Assembly: GCF_003293745.1 (NCBI RefSeq)
Contig: NZ_PTLZ01000001.1
Span: forward strand, 372,001 to 436,000
DNA: 64,000 nucleotides
Direction of reading: 5' to 3'
Source of the DNA: Herminiimonas fonticola
Lineage (GTDB): Bacteria; Pseudomonadota; Gammaproteobacteria; Burkholderiales; Burkholderiaceae_D
A model generated the notes under the pieces. The model was not told the DNA's origin and made no database searches. It worked only from the letters and a program-made list of their open reading frames with translations. The position numbers were made by a program, and so were the translations under genes. Numbering within the stretch: the first letter of the stretch is position 1; each line of letters opens with the position of its first letter. Of this stretch, positions 35,295-44,479 are shown piece by piece.

Positions 35295-35768
35295 ATGAGC
35301 GACGACACAATATTGCTGGATGAGCTGGACCGCCGCATCCTGAATGCCTTGCAGGCCGATTCGTCGCAAACCAACAATGATCTGGCGCTGGCCGTCCATG
35401 CATCGCCGCCCACCTGTCTGCGGCGCGTCAAGCGCATGGTCGATGCCGGCGTGATTGAGCGTCAGGTAGCGATCGTCTCGCCGCAAAAGATAGGTGCGGG
35501 TCTGACTGCGATCGTTGAAATCACCTTGGATAATCAGGCGGCTGAGCGGCAGGTGGAGTTTGAGGTTTTGGTCGCCGCCGAAAGTGCAGTCTTGCAATGC
35601 TATCGCGTGTCGCCGGGGCCGGACTTTGTGCTGGTGATTCAGGTCGCCGATATGCCGGCGTATAACGCCCTGGTTCACAGGCTGTTTGCGTCGCATGCGA
35701 ATGTGCGCAATGTGAAAAGTTTTTTCTCCATCCACCGCAGCAAGTTTGAAACGCGGATTGCAGTATGA
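35295..35768 (+). CDS. Lrp/AsnC-family transcriptional regulator
   Basis: 157 aa. The helix-turn-helix (about 5-65) has LDELDRRILNALQADSSQTN and LRRVKRMVDAGVIERQVAIV. A RAM effector domain (about 70-150) has IVEITLDNQAAERQVEFEV and CYRVSPGPDFVLVIQVADMP. It probably responds to an amino acid. It sits between divergent glmS and convergent glmU with its own terminator; regulation of glmS is possible but not shown. Confidence 0.92.
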   Translation: MSDDTILLDELDRRILNALQADSSQTNNDLALAVHASPPTCLRRVKRMVDAGVIERQVAIVSPQKIGAGLTAIVEITLDNQAAERQVEFEVLVAAESAVLQCYRVSPGPDFVLVIQVADMPAYNALVHRLFASHANVRNVKSFFSIHRSKFETRIAV

Positions 35769-35798
35769 AAAAACGCCGGCTTGAGCCGGCGTTTTTTT
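35767..35798 (+). terminator. Bidirectional terminator between the Lrp-type gene and glmU
   Basis: ACGCCGGC-TTGA-GCCGGCGT, with T-runs on the right and A-runs on the left, so it can end both converging transcripts. Confidence 0.92.
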
Positions 35799-35829
35799 AA
35801 GTAGTGCGGGTGATGATTTGCTCCAAATC

Positions 35830-37188
35830 TTACTTCTTGATTTTGACCGGTCGCTGCCAGCCTTCCACCGTAATTTGCTTTGCACGCGAGACAGTCAGCT
35901 TGTCAGCCGGTGCATCCTTGGTCAGCGTCGTGCCCGCACCGATAGTCGAACCCTTGCCTACGCGTATAGGGGCAATCAATTGCGTCGCGCTGCCGACGAA
36001 GACGTCGTCTTCGATGATGGTGCGCGATTTGTTGACGCCGTCGTAATTGCAGGTGATGGTGCCAGCGCCGATGTTGACGCGTGAGCCTACGGTCGAGTCG
36101 CCTATATAGGTCAAATGATTGGCCTTGCTGTGAGCGGCGATCTCGCTGTTTTTCACTTCGACGAAATTGCCGATGTGGACATCTTCCGCCAGCACAGTAC
36201 CTGGGCGCAGACGCGCGTAAGGTCCGATGATGCAGGCTTCGCCGACGACGGCATTTTCAAAATGGCTGAAAGGGCGAATGTGGGTTTGCGCACCGACGGT
36301 CGTATTGTGGATCACGCAGTATGAGTCGACGCGTACGCCGTCTGCCAATGTGACGTTGCCTTCAAAGACGCAGCCGACATCGATGCTGACATCGCGTCCG
36401 CAAGTCAGTGTTCCGCGCACATCGATGCGTGCCGGGTCTGCCAGCGTGACACCTTGTTCGAGTAATGCGTTGGCGATGTTGTGCTGATGCACGCGTTCCA
36501 GTTCGGCCAACTGGACTTTGCTGTTGACGCCGTGGGTTTCCCACACCTTGTCTGGTTGGGCGGAAACGACTTCGACGCCATCGGCCACTGCGCTGGCAAC
36601 AATATCGGTCAGGTAATACTCGCCTTGCGCGTTTTTGTTGGAAAGACCGGCCAGCCATTTTTTCATCTTGGCGGTAGGAGCAACGATGATGCCGGTGTTG
36701 ACTTCACGGATCGCGCGCTCCTGCTCGCTGGCATCTTTTTGTTCGACGATGCGTTTGATCGTGCCATTTTCACGAACGATGCGGCCGTAGCCGGTGGGGT
36801 TGTCCAGATCAACCGTCAATATGCCTAACTTATCCGAACCTGCGATGTCCAACAAACGTTGCAGCGAAGCAGCAGTTGTTAAAGGCACGTCGCCGTAAAG
36901 AATCAGCGTAGGCGCATTGTCATCGAGTTGCGGTACTGCCTGCATGACGGCGTGGCCGGTACCAAGTTGTGGTTCCTGTTTGGCAAACGATAAATCTTTG
37001 GCTTGCAATAATTGCGGTACCTGTTCGCCGCCGTGACCGTAGATCACGCACAGCGTCGATGGGGACAGTTGCCGCGCCGTATCAATCACGTGAGACAGTA
37101 GCGGCTTGCCCGCTAGTGGATGCAAGACTTTCGGCAGCGCAGATTGCATGCGCTTTCCCATACCTGCAGCAAGAATGACGATATTCAT
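35830..37188 (-). CDS. glmU: Bifunctional UDP-GlcNAc pyrophosphorylase / GlcN-1-P acetyltransferase GlmU
   Basis: 452 aa (E. coli 456). The N-terminal pyrophosphorylase motif is [20 protein letters not shown]. The uridyltransferase core has YGDVPLT and [12 protein letters not shown]. The C-terminal left-handed beta-helix acetyltransferase domain has [25 protein letters not shown] and [20 protein letters not shown]. It converts GlcN-1-P to UDP-GlcNAc for peptidoglycan and LPS. The ATG at 37188 gives the conserved MNIVILAAG start; an upstream TTG at 37212 is in frame but unconserved. Its start lies only 18 bp from that of the divergent lipoprotein gene. Confidence 0.97.
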   Translation of the reverse strand: MNIVILAAGMGKRMQSALPKVLHPLAGKPLLSHVIDTARQLSPSTLCVIYGHGGEQVPQLLQAKDLSFAKQEPQLGTGHAVMQAVPQLDDNAPTLILYGDVPLTTAASLQRLLDIAGSDKLGILTVDLDNPTGYGRIVRENGTIKRIVEQKDASEQERAIREVNTGIIVAPTAKMKKWLAGLSNKNAQGEYYLTDIVASAVADGVEVVSAQPDKVWETHGVNSKVQLAELERVHQHNIANALLEQGVTLADPARIDVRGTLTCGRDVSIDVGCVFEGNVTLADGVRVDSYCVIHNTTVGAQTHIRPFSHFENAVVGEACIIGPYARLRPGTVLAEDVHIGNFVEVKNSEIAAHSKANHLTYIGDSTVGSRVNIGAGTITCNYDGVNKSRTIIEDDVFVGSATQLIAPIRVGKGSTIGAGTTLTKDAPADKLTVSRAKQITVEGWQRPVKIKK

Positions 37189-37206
37189 AGGAAGCCAGTT
37201 AAAAGA

Positions 37207-38103
37207 ATGCAAAATTTTATCACGCGTCCTCTTGGTCCTTTTGCAAAAAAGATATCGATTCTTTGCATGACGATCCTGTTGCTTGGCTGCAGCGCTGCGC
37301 GGCTGGGTTACAGCAACGGTGAAATGATTTCCTACTGGTGGCTAGACAGCTATGTCGATTTCGATAGTGAGCAAAAACCGTGGGTGAAAAATCGCATCGA
37401 TCAGGTGTTTGCCTGGCATCGCAAGACGCAATTGAAAGAATACGTGCGCCTGATCAGTCGTACGCAGCATCGCGACCTTGGCACGGTGACGCAAGCCGAC
37501 TTGATGGGCGATTATAACGATGCCAAAACACGCGTGTTGATGATTGCCGACCGGGCTGTGCCCGAGCTGGCAGATCTGGCGCTCTCACTCGACGCGGAGC
37601 AGATCGCCAATGTCGAAAAGAAATTTTCCAAATCCAATGACAAGTTTCGCAAGGAATATCTGAGTGGCGATACTGAATCGCGCCAGGAATTTCGTTACAA
37701 GAAGGCGTTGAAGCAGGCGGAATACTGGTTTGGCAATTTCAGCAGGGAGCAGCAAGCGAAAATCCGCATCGCATCGGATGCGCGCCCGCTGAATAACGAC
37801 TTGCTGATGATAGAACGTGTAAACCGCCAGCAGGAATTGGTCGCGCTATTGAAAAAAATCCAGACGGAAAAACCGGGCAGGGAAGCGACGATTACGATGC
37901 TGAAGAAATTTGTTGCGGCAACGGTCGATCACTTTGGCAACAAGCAGCATCAGGTATTCTTTGATGAATCGACTGCGGCAACGGCCGGCATGGTGGCGAA
38001 CATCATGCATATTGCGACACCTGCGCAGAAGACACATTTCGTGCAGGCATTGCAGGATTGGATCAGCGATTTCAATCGTTTATCCACCAAGGCTGCAGCA
38101 TAG
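37207..38103 (+). CDS. DUF6279 family lipoprotein
   Basis: 298 aa. The signal peptide ends in a lipobox ([10 protein letters not shown], Cys about 25). The mature part ([20 protein letters not shown], then [18 protein letters not shown] and [20 protein letters not shown]) matches the DUF6279 lipoprotein family of unknown function, largely helical. The start at 37207 leaves only 18 bp to the divergent glmU start; ATGs further upstream would overlap glmU. The gene is followed by the DUF1090 gene 59 bp later. Confidence 0.85.
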   Translation: MQNFITRPLGPFAKKISILCMTILLLGCSAARLGYSNGEMISYWWLDSYVDFDSEQKPWVKNRIDQVFAWHRKTQLKEYVRLISRTQHRDLGTVTQADLMGDYNDAKTRVLMIADRAVPELADLALSLDAEQIANVEKKFSKSNDKFRKEYLSGDTESRQEFRYKKALKQAEYWFGNFSREQQAKIRIASDARPLNNDLLMIERVNRQQELVALLKKIQTEKPGREATITMLKKFVAATVDHFGNKQHQVFFDESTAATAGMVANIMHIATPAQKTHFVQALQDWISDFNRLSTKAAA

Positions 38104-38162
38104 CTAGAATCAGAAGTTGGAATAAACGGGAAAATTGAAATGCTAACCACAAGGGAGTGTTT

Positions 38163-38552
38163 ATGAAACGTTTGGCTACTGCAGTATTACTGTCCTCAAT
38201 CGCAGCATTGTCGGTTGCGCAAAAGGCGCCAGATGCAGCAGATACCTGTCTCTCGAAACGTCAGGATATTCTGACGCAGATCGATCAGGCCAAAGCAAAG
38301 GGTAATAATAAACAAGTGGCAGGGTTGAACAAGGCATTGAAAGCGAATGACGCGAACTGCACGCCCGAATCATTGCGCCGCGCAGGCGAAAAAGATGTGA
38401 GCGAAGCACGTGCGAAAGTGGCAGATCGTGATCGCGAATTGACTGAAGCGAAAGCTGAAGGCAAGGACAAGGACAAAATCGCCAAGCGCGAACAGAAGTT
38501 GAATGAAGCGCAGGCGGAATTGCAACGCGCGCAAAAGGCGCTGGGCAATTAA
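38163..38552 (+). CDS. DUF1090 periplasmic protein
   Basis: 129 aa. It has a signal peptide (MKRLATAVLLSSIAALSVAQ) and a mature part with two conserved Cys (DTCLSKRQDI; NDANCTPESL) and a long charged C-terminal coiled-coil-like helix (about 75-129). This matches DUF1090 (YqjC-like). Probably periplasmic, with a possible disulfide between the two Cys; role unknown. GGGAG precedes the ATG. Confidence 0.87.
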   Translation: MKRLATAVLLSSIAALSVAQKAPDAADTCLSKRQDILTQIDQAKAKGNNKQVAGLNKALKANDANCTPESLRRAGEKDVSEARAKVADRDRELTEAKAEGKDKDKIAKREQKLNEAQAELQRAQKALGN

Positions 38553-38658
38553 GATGGAATCGGCAGACTGTGGATATTTTCTGCCAGGGTTTGTGACAGG
38601 ATTAAGCCGCAGCATTTGCACAAGGCTTTCAATGTTTAAGGTGAAAGCCTTGTAGAGA

Positions 38659-39630
38659 TTATTCTTCCGAACGCAGCGGAATAATGCTGGACACAGTAGA
38701 GCCGGTAGAGCACGGTTCTTCATCGAAGGCGATGTCACCATTTGCCATCGCCTCGCCAGTCGCTTTCAAATCCTTGAAGCCGAACAGTTCGCCATCCATC
38801 AAATGCGATGGCACGACTGTCGATAGCGACGAGAAAATATTGTCGACGCGACCTGGATGTTTTTTCTCCCATTCACGCAACATGTTCTTGATCTGTTTGC
38901 GCTGCAGGTTTTCCTGGCTGCCGCACAGGTCGCATGGAATGATAGGGAAGTTTTTCACCTGCGCGTAGCGTTCGGTGTCGGCTTCTTTCACATACGCCAG
39001 AGGGCGGATTACGATGTGCTTGCCATCGTCGGATTGCAACTTCGGTGGCATGCCTTTGATCTTCGCGCCAAAGAACATATTCAGGAAAAATGTTTCCATG
39101 ATGTCGTCTCTATGATGACCGAGTGCGATCTTGTTCGCACCCAGTTCATCGGCAACGCGATACAGAATGCCGCGACGCAGACGCGAGCATAGAGAGCAAG
39201 TCGTTTTGCCTTCCGGGATCAGGCGCTTGACGATGCTGTAAGTATCCTGATTTTCGATATGGAATGGGATACCCAGTTCTTTCAAATACGCAGGCAGGAT
39301 GTGATCAGGGAAATTCGGTTGCTTCTGATCCAGATTGACCGCAACGATATCGAACTTGATAGGCGCACGTTCACGTAGCGTCATCAAGATATCCAGCAAT
39401 GCATAACTATCCTTGCCGCCGGATAAACACACCATGATCTTGTCGCCGTCTTCAATCATGTTGAAGTCTCCGATCGCCTGACCGACCTGGCGGCATAGGC
39501 GTTTGTGTAACTTGTTATTTTCGTAGACGATCTTTTCGCTGGCTTTGAAGCTCAGGGCTGCGGCCGTTTCAGCTGGCGCTGCAGCAGTGACAGCTGCGTT
39601 CTCGGCATCGTTCATCAATGTTTGGGACAT
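38659..39630 (-). CDS. ttcA: tRNA 2-thiocytidine biosynthesis protein TtcA
   Basis: 323 aa. PP-loop ATPase motif SGGKDS at residues 70-75, a CxxC pair in [13 protein letters not shown] for the Fe-S cluster, [20 protein letters not shown], and a second CxxC-type [16 protein letters not shown]. TtcA thiolates cytidine 32 of certain tRNAs using an Fe-S cluster. Its ATG is one nt after the folB stop, so the two are cotranscribed. The first about 30 residues are Ala-rich and not conserved. Confidence 0.96.
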   Translation of the reverse strand: MSQTLMNDAENAAVTAAAPAETAAALSFKASEKIVYENNKLHKRLCRQVGQAIGDFNMIEDGDKIMVCLSGGKDSYALLDILMTLRERAPIKFDIVAVNLDQKQPNFPDHILPAYLKELGIPFHIENQDTYSIVKRLIPEGKTTCSLCSRLRRGILYRVADELGANKIALGHHRDDIMETFFLNMFFGAKIKGMPPKLQSDDGKHIVIRPLAYVKEADTERYAQVKNFPIIPCDLCGSQENLQRKQIKNMLREWEKKHPGRVDNIFSSLSTVVPSHLMDGELFGFKDLKATGEAMANGDIAFDEEPCSTGSTVSSIIPLRSEE

Positions 39631-39631
39631 A

Positions 39632-40027
39632 TCAGTTCCCCTTGATACGGAATACTTCTACGCCTACCGATTCGCAATCCGGATAGACGTCGGGTTTTTC
39701 TGTCGACACACGTGCCGCGCGCACTTTAGGATGCGCGAGCATCGCCTTGATCACGTCGTCGCACAACGTTTCCTGCAAATGCACATGACCTTCGGCCATG
39801 CGCTTGGCGATGGTGCTACGCATGAAGTCGTAATCGACCACTTCATCCAGCGAGTCGTGCGTTGGCGTCGAGTCATTCAGCGGGATGAACAGATCGACGT
39901 TGATCACTACGCGTTGCTCGCCCTTCTTTTCAAAATCGTGCACGCCGATATTGATCTGCACTTCGTAGTCGCGCAAAAACAAACGACGGCAATCGGCGAG
40001 CTGTGGATGGAAAAGGAAGGAATTCAT
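39632..40027 (-). CDS. folB: Dihydroneopterin aldolase FolB
   Basis: 131 aa. The family core is [20 protein letters not shown], then [11 protein letters not shown], the Tyr/Asp region [14 protein letters not shown] and [12 protein letters not shown] with the conserved Glu, ending EVFRIKG. It cleaves 7,8-dihydroneopterin to 6-hydroxymethyl-dihydropterin in folate synthesis. It precedes ttcA by one nt and follows a FolM-like reductase gene 57 nt away, giving a pterin-related gene pair. Confidence 0.92.
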   Translation of the reverse strand: MNSFLFHPQLADCRRLFLRDYEVQINIGVHDFEKKGEQRVVINVDLFIPLNDSTPTHDSLDEVVDYDFMRSTIAKRMAEGHVHLQETLCDDVIKAMLAHPKVRAARVSTEKPDVYPDCESVGVEVFRIKGN

Positions 40028-40084
40028 ATCTGTTATTAAACCGGTTGTATTGCAAAAAATCTTGCGGTGAAAAATCTTAAAAAA

Positions 40085-40864
40085 TCAGGAGGCGACAAAC
40101 ATGACGTCGCGCTGCAGGGGAATCAGGTGCTGGCCGCCATCGACGACGATCGTGGTGCCGGTAATGGCCGGCGATTCAGCGACGAAGCAGACTGTCGCGG
40201 CGATATCTTTCGATGTGCTGGAGCGGCCTAGCGGCGTGACTTTATGTGCGCGCTCGAATTCTGCTTCGCTTTGGTCGCCGGACACCAAGGTAATGCCTGG
40301 CGCAACGCCGACCACACGCACCTTGGGTGCCAGCGCCTGCGCCAGCATGGTCGTGGCACTGTGCAAAGCCGCCTTCGACAAGGTGTAAGACAAAAAATCC
40401 GGATTCAGATTAAACAGTTTTTGATCGAGCAGATTGACGACGACCGATTGTTCATCATCGGCGGTTTCTTCAAACAGCGTTTGTGCCAATAAAACCGGTG
40501 CTACCAGATTGACGTGCATATGCGCATCCAGCGATGCAGCAGAAAAATCGGTCGCGCTATCGTAATCAAATAGTGATGCGTTATTTACTACGCAGGAAAT
40601 CGGCCCCAGTTGTGCTGCCGCGGTACGCAACAAAGCTTTGACCGCAGCCTCATCGTTCAAGTCGCAGGGCAGCGCAATTGCGTTGCGACCCAGCGCTTCG
40701 ATCTCGGCAACCGTCGCGCGCGCCTCATCGGCCGAGCGCGCGTAATGCACCACGATATCCCAGCCGCGTTGCGCCAGCGCGAGCGCAATCGTGCGACCTA
40801 TGCGTTTGGCCGCGCCGGTAACGAGCGCTGTTTTTCTTGAAACGGTTGCTTGGTCTGTGGACAT
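40085..40864 (-). CDS. SDR of the pteridine reductase/FolM type
   Basis: 259 aa SDR. The cofactor motif is TGAAKRIG (the basic residue after TGxx is typical of pteridine reductases and FolM), VVNNAS instead of NNAG, and catalytic YTLSKAAL. Followed by folB, so a role in dihydromonapterin or dihydrofolate reduction is likely; the enzymatic assignment is inference. The start at 40864 gives the MSTDQ N-terminus; the longer frame to 40936 overlaps the divergent methyltransferase gene's start. Confidence 0.85.
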   Translation of the reverse strand: MSTDQATVSRKTALVTGAAKRIGRTIALALAQRGWDIVVHYARSADEARATVAEIEALGRNAIALPCDLNDEAAVKALLRTAAAQLGPISCVVNNASLFDYDSATDFSAASLDAHMHVNLVAPVLLAQTLFEETADDEQSVVVNLLDQKLFNLNPDFLSYTLSKAALHSATTMLAQALAPKVRVVGVAPGITLVSGDQSEAEFERAHKVTPLGRSSTSKDIAATVCFVAESPAITGTTIVVDGGQHLIPLQRDVMFVAS

Positions 40865-40915
40865 GGATGCTTGTGTTTCAGTTGTGTCTTCTGCTGATTT
40901 CTTTACAATACCGCC

Positions 40916-42076
40916 ATGCAACTGCAACTGCCTCAACCATCCCCGGACGCGCTCAGCGCGTCACACGCACTCCAGAACCTGATCGCGGAAGAAATTCGCC
41001 GGCATGATGGCTGGATTTCATTCGCCCGTTACATGGAGCTGGCGCTGTACGCGCCGGATGTCGGTTATTACAGCGGCGGCGCTGCAAAACTTGGCAAAGA
41101 CGGTGATTTTACAACCGCGCCCGAAATTACGTCGCTTTTTGGTGAAACTCTGGCGCATGCGGCCGGCGAACTGATGGCGCAAAGCGTGCCGCAGATACTC
41201 GAGTTTGGTGCTGGCACCGGCAAATTGGCGCTGGATATTTTGACCGAATGCGCGGCGGCGGGCATTCCTCTGGAGTCTTATTCCATCGTCGAATTATCTG
41301 GCGAGCTGCGCGCGCGTCAGCAACAGACTTTGGCAAATTTCCCACAAGTGAAGTGGCTGGATGATTTTCCTGCAGCTTATTCTGGTGTGGTGTTGGGTAA
41401 TGAAGTGCTGGATGCGATGCCGGTTTCGCTGGTTGTCAAAAGCGAAAGTGGTTGGCTGGAACGCGGCGTGGGCTTCGATGATGGCAAATTTGTATTTGTC
41501 GATCAGCCTTGTGACGCGGCCCTGGTGGCGCAAATTCCTTATGAAGAAGAATTGTCTGTTGGCTATCTGACGGAAGTACATCCTATTGCCGTCGGTTTCA
41601 TGGGTACACTGGCCAGCATGTTGGCGGCGGGCCTGGAGCAAACCGGCAAGGGCGGCGCAGCGATCTTGCTGGATTATGGCTTCCCGGCTAGCGAATACTA
41701 TCTGGACCAACGTAGCGCAGGCACCTTGATGTGTCATTACCGTCATCACTCACATCCCGATCCATTTTATCTGCCGGGTTTGCAGGATATTACGGCGCAC
41801 GTCGATTTCACTGCGATGGCGTATGCTGCCGTCAATAATGGCTTGGAAATGCTGGGCTATATGAGTCAGGCCGCATTCCTGCTGACGGCGAGTTTGGGCG
41901 ATCGCTTGCTGAAGACTTCGCCGGAAGATGCGCGCGCTTATCTGCCGCAAGCCAACGCTGTACAAAAACTGACGTCGCCGGCGGAAATGGGCGAATTATT
42001 CAAAGTGCTCGTGGTCGGACTGGATGTGCAACTGCCAGCAAGGTTCGACCGCGCCGATCAAACTCGCCGACTTTAA
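40916..42076 (+). CDS. MidA-type SAM-dependent methyltransferase
   Basis: 386 aa (DUF185). The conserved blocks are HDGWISFARYMELALYAPDV, then GYYSGGAAKLGKDGDFTTAPE, and the SAM-binding EFGAGTGKLALDIL, VLGNEVLDAMPV and LLDYGFPASEYYLDQRS. Human and eukaryotic homologues (NDUFAF7/MidA) methylate an arginine of a complex I subunit; the bacterial target is uncertain. It is divergent from the FolM-like gene, with 51 bp between starts, and followed by two DUF2905 genes. Confidence 0.93.
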   Translation: MQLQLPQPSPDALSASHALQNLIAEEIRRHDGWISFARYMELALYAPDVGYYSGGAAKLGKDGDFTTAPEITSLFGETLAHAAGELMAQSVPQILEFGAGTGKLALDILTECAAAGIPLESYSIVELSGELRARQQQTLANFPQVKWLDDFPAAYSGVVLGNEVLDAMPVSLVVKSESGWLERGVGFDDGKFVFVDQPCDAALVAQIPYEEELSVGYLTEVHPIAVGFMGTLASMLAAGLEQTGKGGAAILLDYGFPASEYYLDQRSAGTLMCHYRHHSHPDPFYLPGLQDITAHVDFTAMAYAAVNNGLEMLGYMSQAAFLLTASLGDRLLKTSPEDARAYLPQANAVQKLTSPAEMGELFKVLVVGLDVQLPARFDRADQTRRL

Positions 42077-42130
42077 AATGCGGCGTGCCGGCTGCCGCCG
42101 CTAGCTGTCATCGCGTCAGGAAAGCTGCTT

Positions 42131-42325
42131 ATGTTTCGCTGGTTTCTCGTCATCTTTCTTGCCGTGATCGTGTTTTCCGCTGCGCTGCCGTGGCTGGAGA
42201 AATTCGGCGTCGGCAAATTGCCTGGCGATGTACGTTTTACGGTATTCGGCAAAACCATCTTCTTGCCGTTTGCTTCGACGATATTGTTATCGCTGCTGGT
42301 CTTTTTAGTGGCTAGATTCTTTTGA
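42131..42325 (+). CDS. DUF2905 membrane protein, first copy
   Basis: 64 aa. Two hydrophobic helices (FRWFLVIFLAVIVFSAALPW; FASTILLSLLVFLVARFF) flank the family motif KLPGDVRF. Probably an inner-membrane protein; function unknown. It lies 54 bp after the MidA-type gene and 55 bp before a homologous copy. Confidence 0.9.
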   Translation: MFRWFLVIFLAVIVFSAALPWLEKFGVGKLPGDVRFTVFGKTIFLPFASTILLSLLVFLVARFF

Positions 42326-42380
42326 GTGAAGCGGTAAACACTGAAGTTTCAAACGGTTCTGGATCTACGGAGGATGCGCA

Positions 42381-42599
42381 ATGATTCGCTGGGTGGCAGT
42401 CATTTTTGTGGGCTTGACGGTTTTCTACGCCTTGTTGCCATGGATACTGGTAAAAATCGGTGTTGGCCGCATCATAGGCGACGTCAAATTCCAGCTTTTT
42501 GACCGAATTTTCGTCCTGCCTTTCGGTTCTGCCGTGTTGTGGTCGGCCGTCGCCTTCCTGATTGCTGAAATTGTTAAGCGAACCTGTGCGTTTTGCTGA
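42381..42599 (+). CDS. DUF2905 membrane protein, second copy
   Basis: 72 aa. Same layout as the preceding gene, with RWVAVIFVGLTVFYALLPWI, RIIGDVKFQLF (family motif) and FVLPFGSAVLWSAVAFLIAE. It shares clear similarity with the first copy, so the two arose by tandem duplication. GGAGGATGCGCA precedes the ATG. Confidence 0.9.
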   Translation: MIRWVAVIFVGLTVFYALLPWILVKIGVGRIIGDVKFQLFDRIFVLPFGSAVLWSAVAFLIAEIVKRTCAFC

Positions 42600-42725
42600 A
42601 TTGAAAGAGAATCCACGCTTTTAGCTAAAAAATTTGCAGTTTTGGCGATGAGTGACGCGCTAATGATATGATTCACGGCTTATCAACAGTAGGGCTTGTG
42701 GGTATAACCGTGAGTTCCCTTAGTA

Positions 42726-44057
42726 GTGGACATATTAATTATCCTGGGTTTGATCCTGATCAATGGCGTTTTTGCCATGTCAGAAATAGCGATCGTCACA
42801 TCTAAACGCATTCGTCTCCAAAAATTATCTGAAAACGGCAGTCGCGGCGCAAAGGCCGCACTTGATCTGTCCGATAGCCCTAGCCGTTTTCTTTCCACCA
42901 TCCAGGTCGGTATCACGCTGATTGGCATTTTCAACGGTGCTTTCGGTGAAGCGTCGCTGGTCGAACGGTTGGAGCCTGAAGTTGCCATGATCCCGATCCT
43001 TGCCGTGTATGCGCGTGAAATCGCGCTTGGCATTGTCGTGGTCGGCATTACCTTCGGCTCATTGATTCTGGGTGAATTGGTACCTAAACGTATCGCGATG
43101 CAATATCCGGAAGCGGTCGCCTCTATCGTTGCCGCGCCTATGTTGTTCCTGTCGAAAATGATGGGTCCATTCGTCAAAGTCCTGACCGGCACGACGGAAT
43201 TCATCCTGCGCATACTTGGCATGCATCACAAGAAAGATGATGCAGTCACTGAAGAAGAAATCGCCGGCATGATCCGCGAAGGTACCGATGCCGGCCTGTT
43301 TGAAAAAACCGAACACGACATTGTGTCGCGCGCCTTGCGTCTGGATGACCAGCGCGTGGCTGCATTGATGACGCCGCGTCTGGATGTGCATTTCATCGAT
43401 CTTGAAGATTCGATAGAAATCAATTTGACCAAGATTGCCGATAGTTCCTACACCCGTTTCCCGGTTTGCAAGGGCGATATCTCGCATGTGATTGGCATCG
43501 TCCATGCTGGCAATCTGTTTGATCAGGCGATCCGTGGCAAAGCTGTGACTGCGGTGGATATCGAAGCTGCCACACGTCCGCCGCTGTTCGTGCCGGAAAC
43601 CATCAGCGCGATGCAGTTGCTGGAAACCCTGAAGAAAAACCGTGCCGAGCTGGCATTGGTCATCGATGAATACGGCGAGATCGAAGGCATCGTGACCTTG
43701 AGCGACGTGTTGGGCGCGCTGGTGGGCGACGTATCGGTGATTGATGAACATCATGAAGACGACGGCGTGCGACGTGATGACGGTTCATGGCTGATTGACG
43801 GTGGCGTGACATTTGACCGTTTCCGTGAATTGCTGCAAACCGAAGTGCGCTTCCCGGAAGAGGCATCTGGCACGTATCACACGCTGGCCGGTTTTGTGAT
43901 GACCTTCCTCGGACATATCCCCCAAATGTCTGATGCTTTTGAATGGGAAGGCTACCGGATTGAAGTAGTGGATATGGATAGAAATCGTATTGATCGCCTG
44001 CTCATTACCGAGCTTGATCCACCTGCGGACGAGGCTGTATCGGATGCAGAAAGCTGA
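42726..44057 (+). CDS. HlyC/CorC-family (CNNM-type) membrane protein
   Basis: 443 aa. An N-terminal DUF21 transmembrane domain (about 1-180; NGVFAMSEIAIVTSKRIRLQ, STIQVGITLIGIFNGAFGE) is followed by a CBS pair (about 215-335; ALMTPRLDVHFIDLEDSIE, ALVIDEYGEIEGIVTLSDVL) and a C-terminal CorC_HlyC domain (about 350-435). Family members are linked to Mg/Co ion transport. The start is GTG, with no strong ribosome site seen. It ends in a terminator. Confidence 0.92.
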   Translation: MDILIILGLILINGVFAMSEIAIVTSKRIRLQKLSENGSRGAKAALDLSDSPSRFLSTIQVGITLIGIFNGAFGEASLVERLEPEVAMIPILAVYAREIALGIVVVGITFGSLILGELVPKRIAMQYPEAVASIVAAPMLFLSKMMGPFVKVLTGTTEFILRILGMHHKKDDAVTEEEIAGMIREGTDAGLFEKTEHDIVSRALRLDDQRVAALMTPRLDVHFIDLEDSIEINLTKIADSSYTRFPVCKGDISHVIGIVHAGNLFDQAIRGKAVTAVDIEAATRPPLFVPETISAMQLLETLKKNRAELALVIDEYGEIEGIVTLSDVLGALVGDVSVIDEHHEDDGVRRDDGSWLIDGGVTFDRFRELLQTEVRFPEEASGTYHTLAGFVMTFLGHIPQMSDAFEWEGYRIEVVDMDRNRIDRLLITELDPPADEAVSDAES

Positions 44058-44085
44058 TGCGTTGTAACGTAAAAGCTGAACCATA

Positions 44086-44120
44086 AAAACGGGCCGGATA
44101 ATTTATTCGGCCCGTTTTTA
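44086..44120 (+). terminator. Rho-independent terminator after the CorC-type gene
   Basis: ACGGGCCG (44089-44096), 11-nt loop, CGGCCCGT (44108-44115), then T-run. A-run on the left. Confidence 0.9.
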
Positions 44121-44479
44121 TTTGTTTTCTGGAAATCAGTCGCGGCAGGCTTTAGGCATAGCTAATCATCATATTAGCTTCAATGAAACGTTGTTTCTCG
44201 TTGCCGTTTTGTGCGGGATTACGGTGCCTGCAGCGTGGTATATGCGGACGGATAAAACGGTCAAAACCGTCGACATATCAGCAAATTCAGCAAAATAACC
44301 ACGAAGTTGGCGGTATTTGAGGGAAGATTGCGCGTGTAATGCGTGCCGATTGTGACGAATGGTTAAAAAGGGATTATATTCCGTGCGATTTACTGCAGGA
44401 TATGATTTAGTTGCACAAAGGAAATCGGTGAATTTCAGCCGGTTTATTTGTTTCAGACGAACCATTCTCGGTGGGTTTC
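44121..44479. other. Intergenic region before the diguanylate cyclase
   Basis: About 360 bp. One small hairpin, ACGGT-CAAA-ACCGT, lies at 44257-44270. The rest should hold the cyclase promoter. The minus-strand open frame at 44169-44465 has no family resemblance and I do not accept it. Confidence 0.5.

Noticed and set aside
44169-44465. 98-codon open frame on the minus strand before the diguanylate cyclase
   Set aside because: No ribosome site and no recognisable domain; it occupies the probable promoter region of the cyclase.
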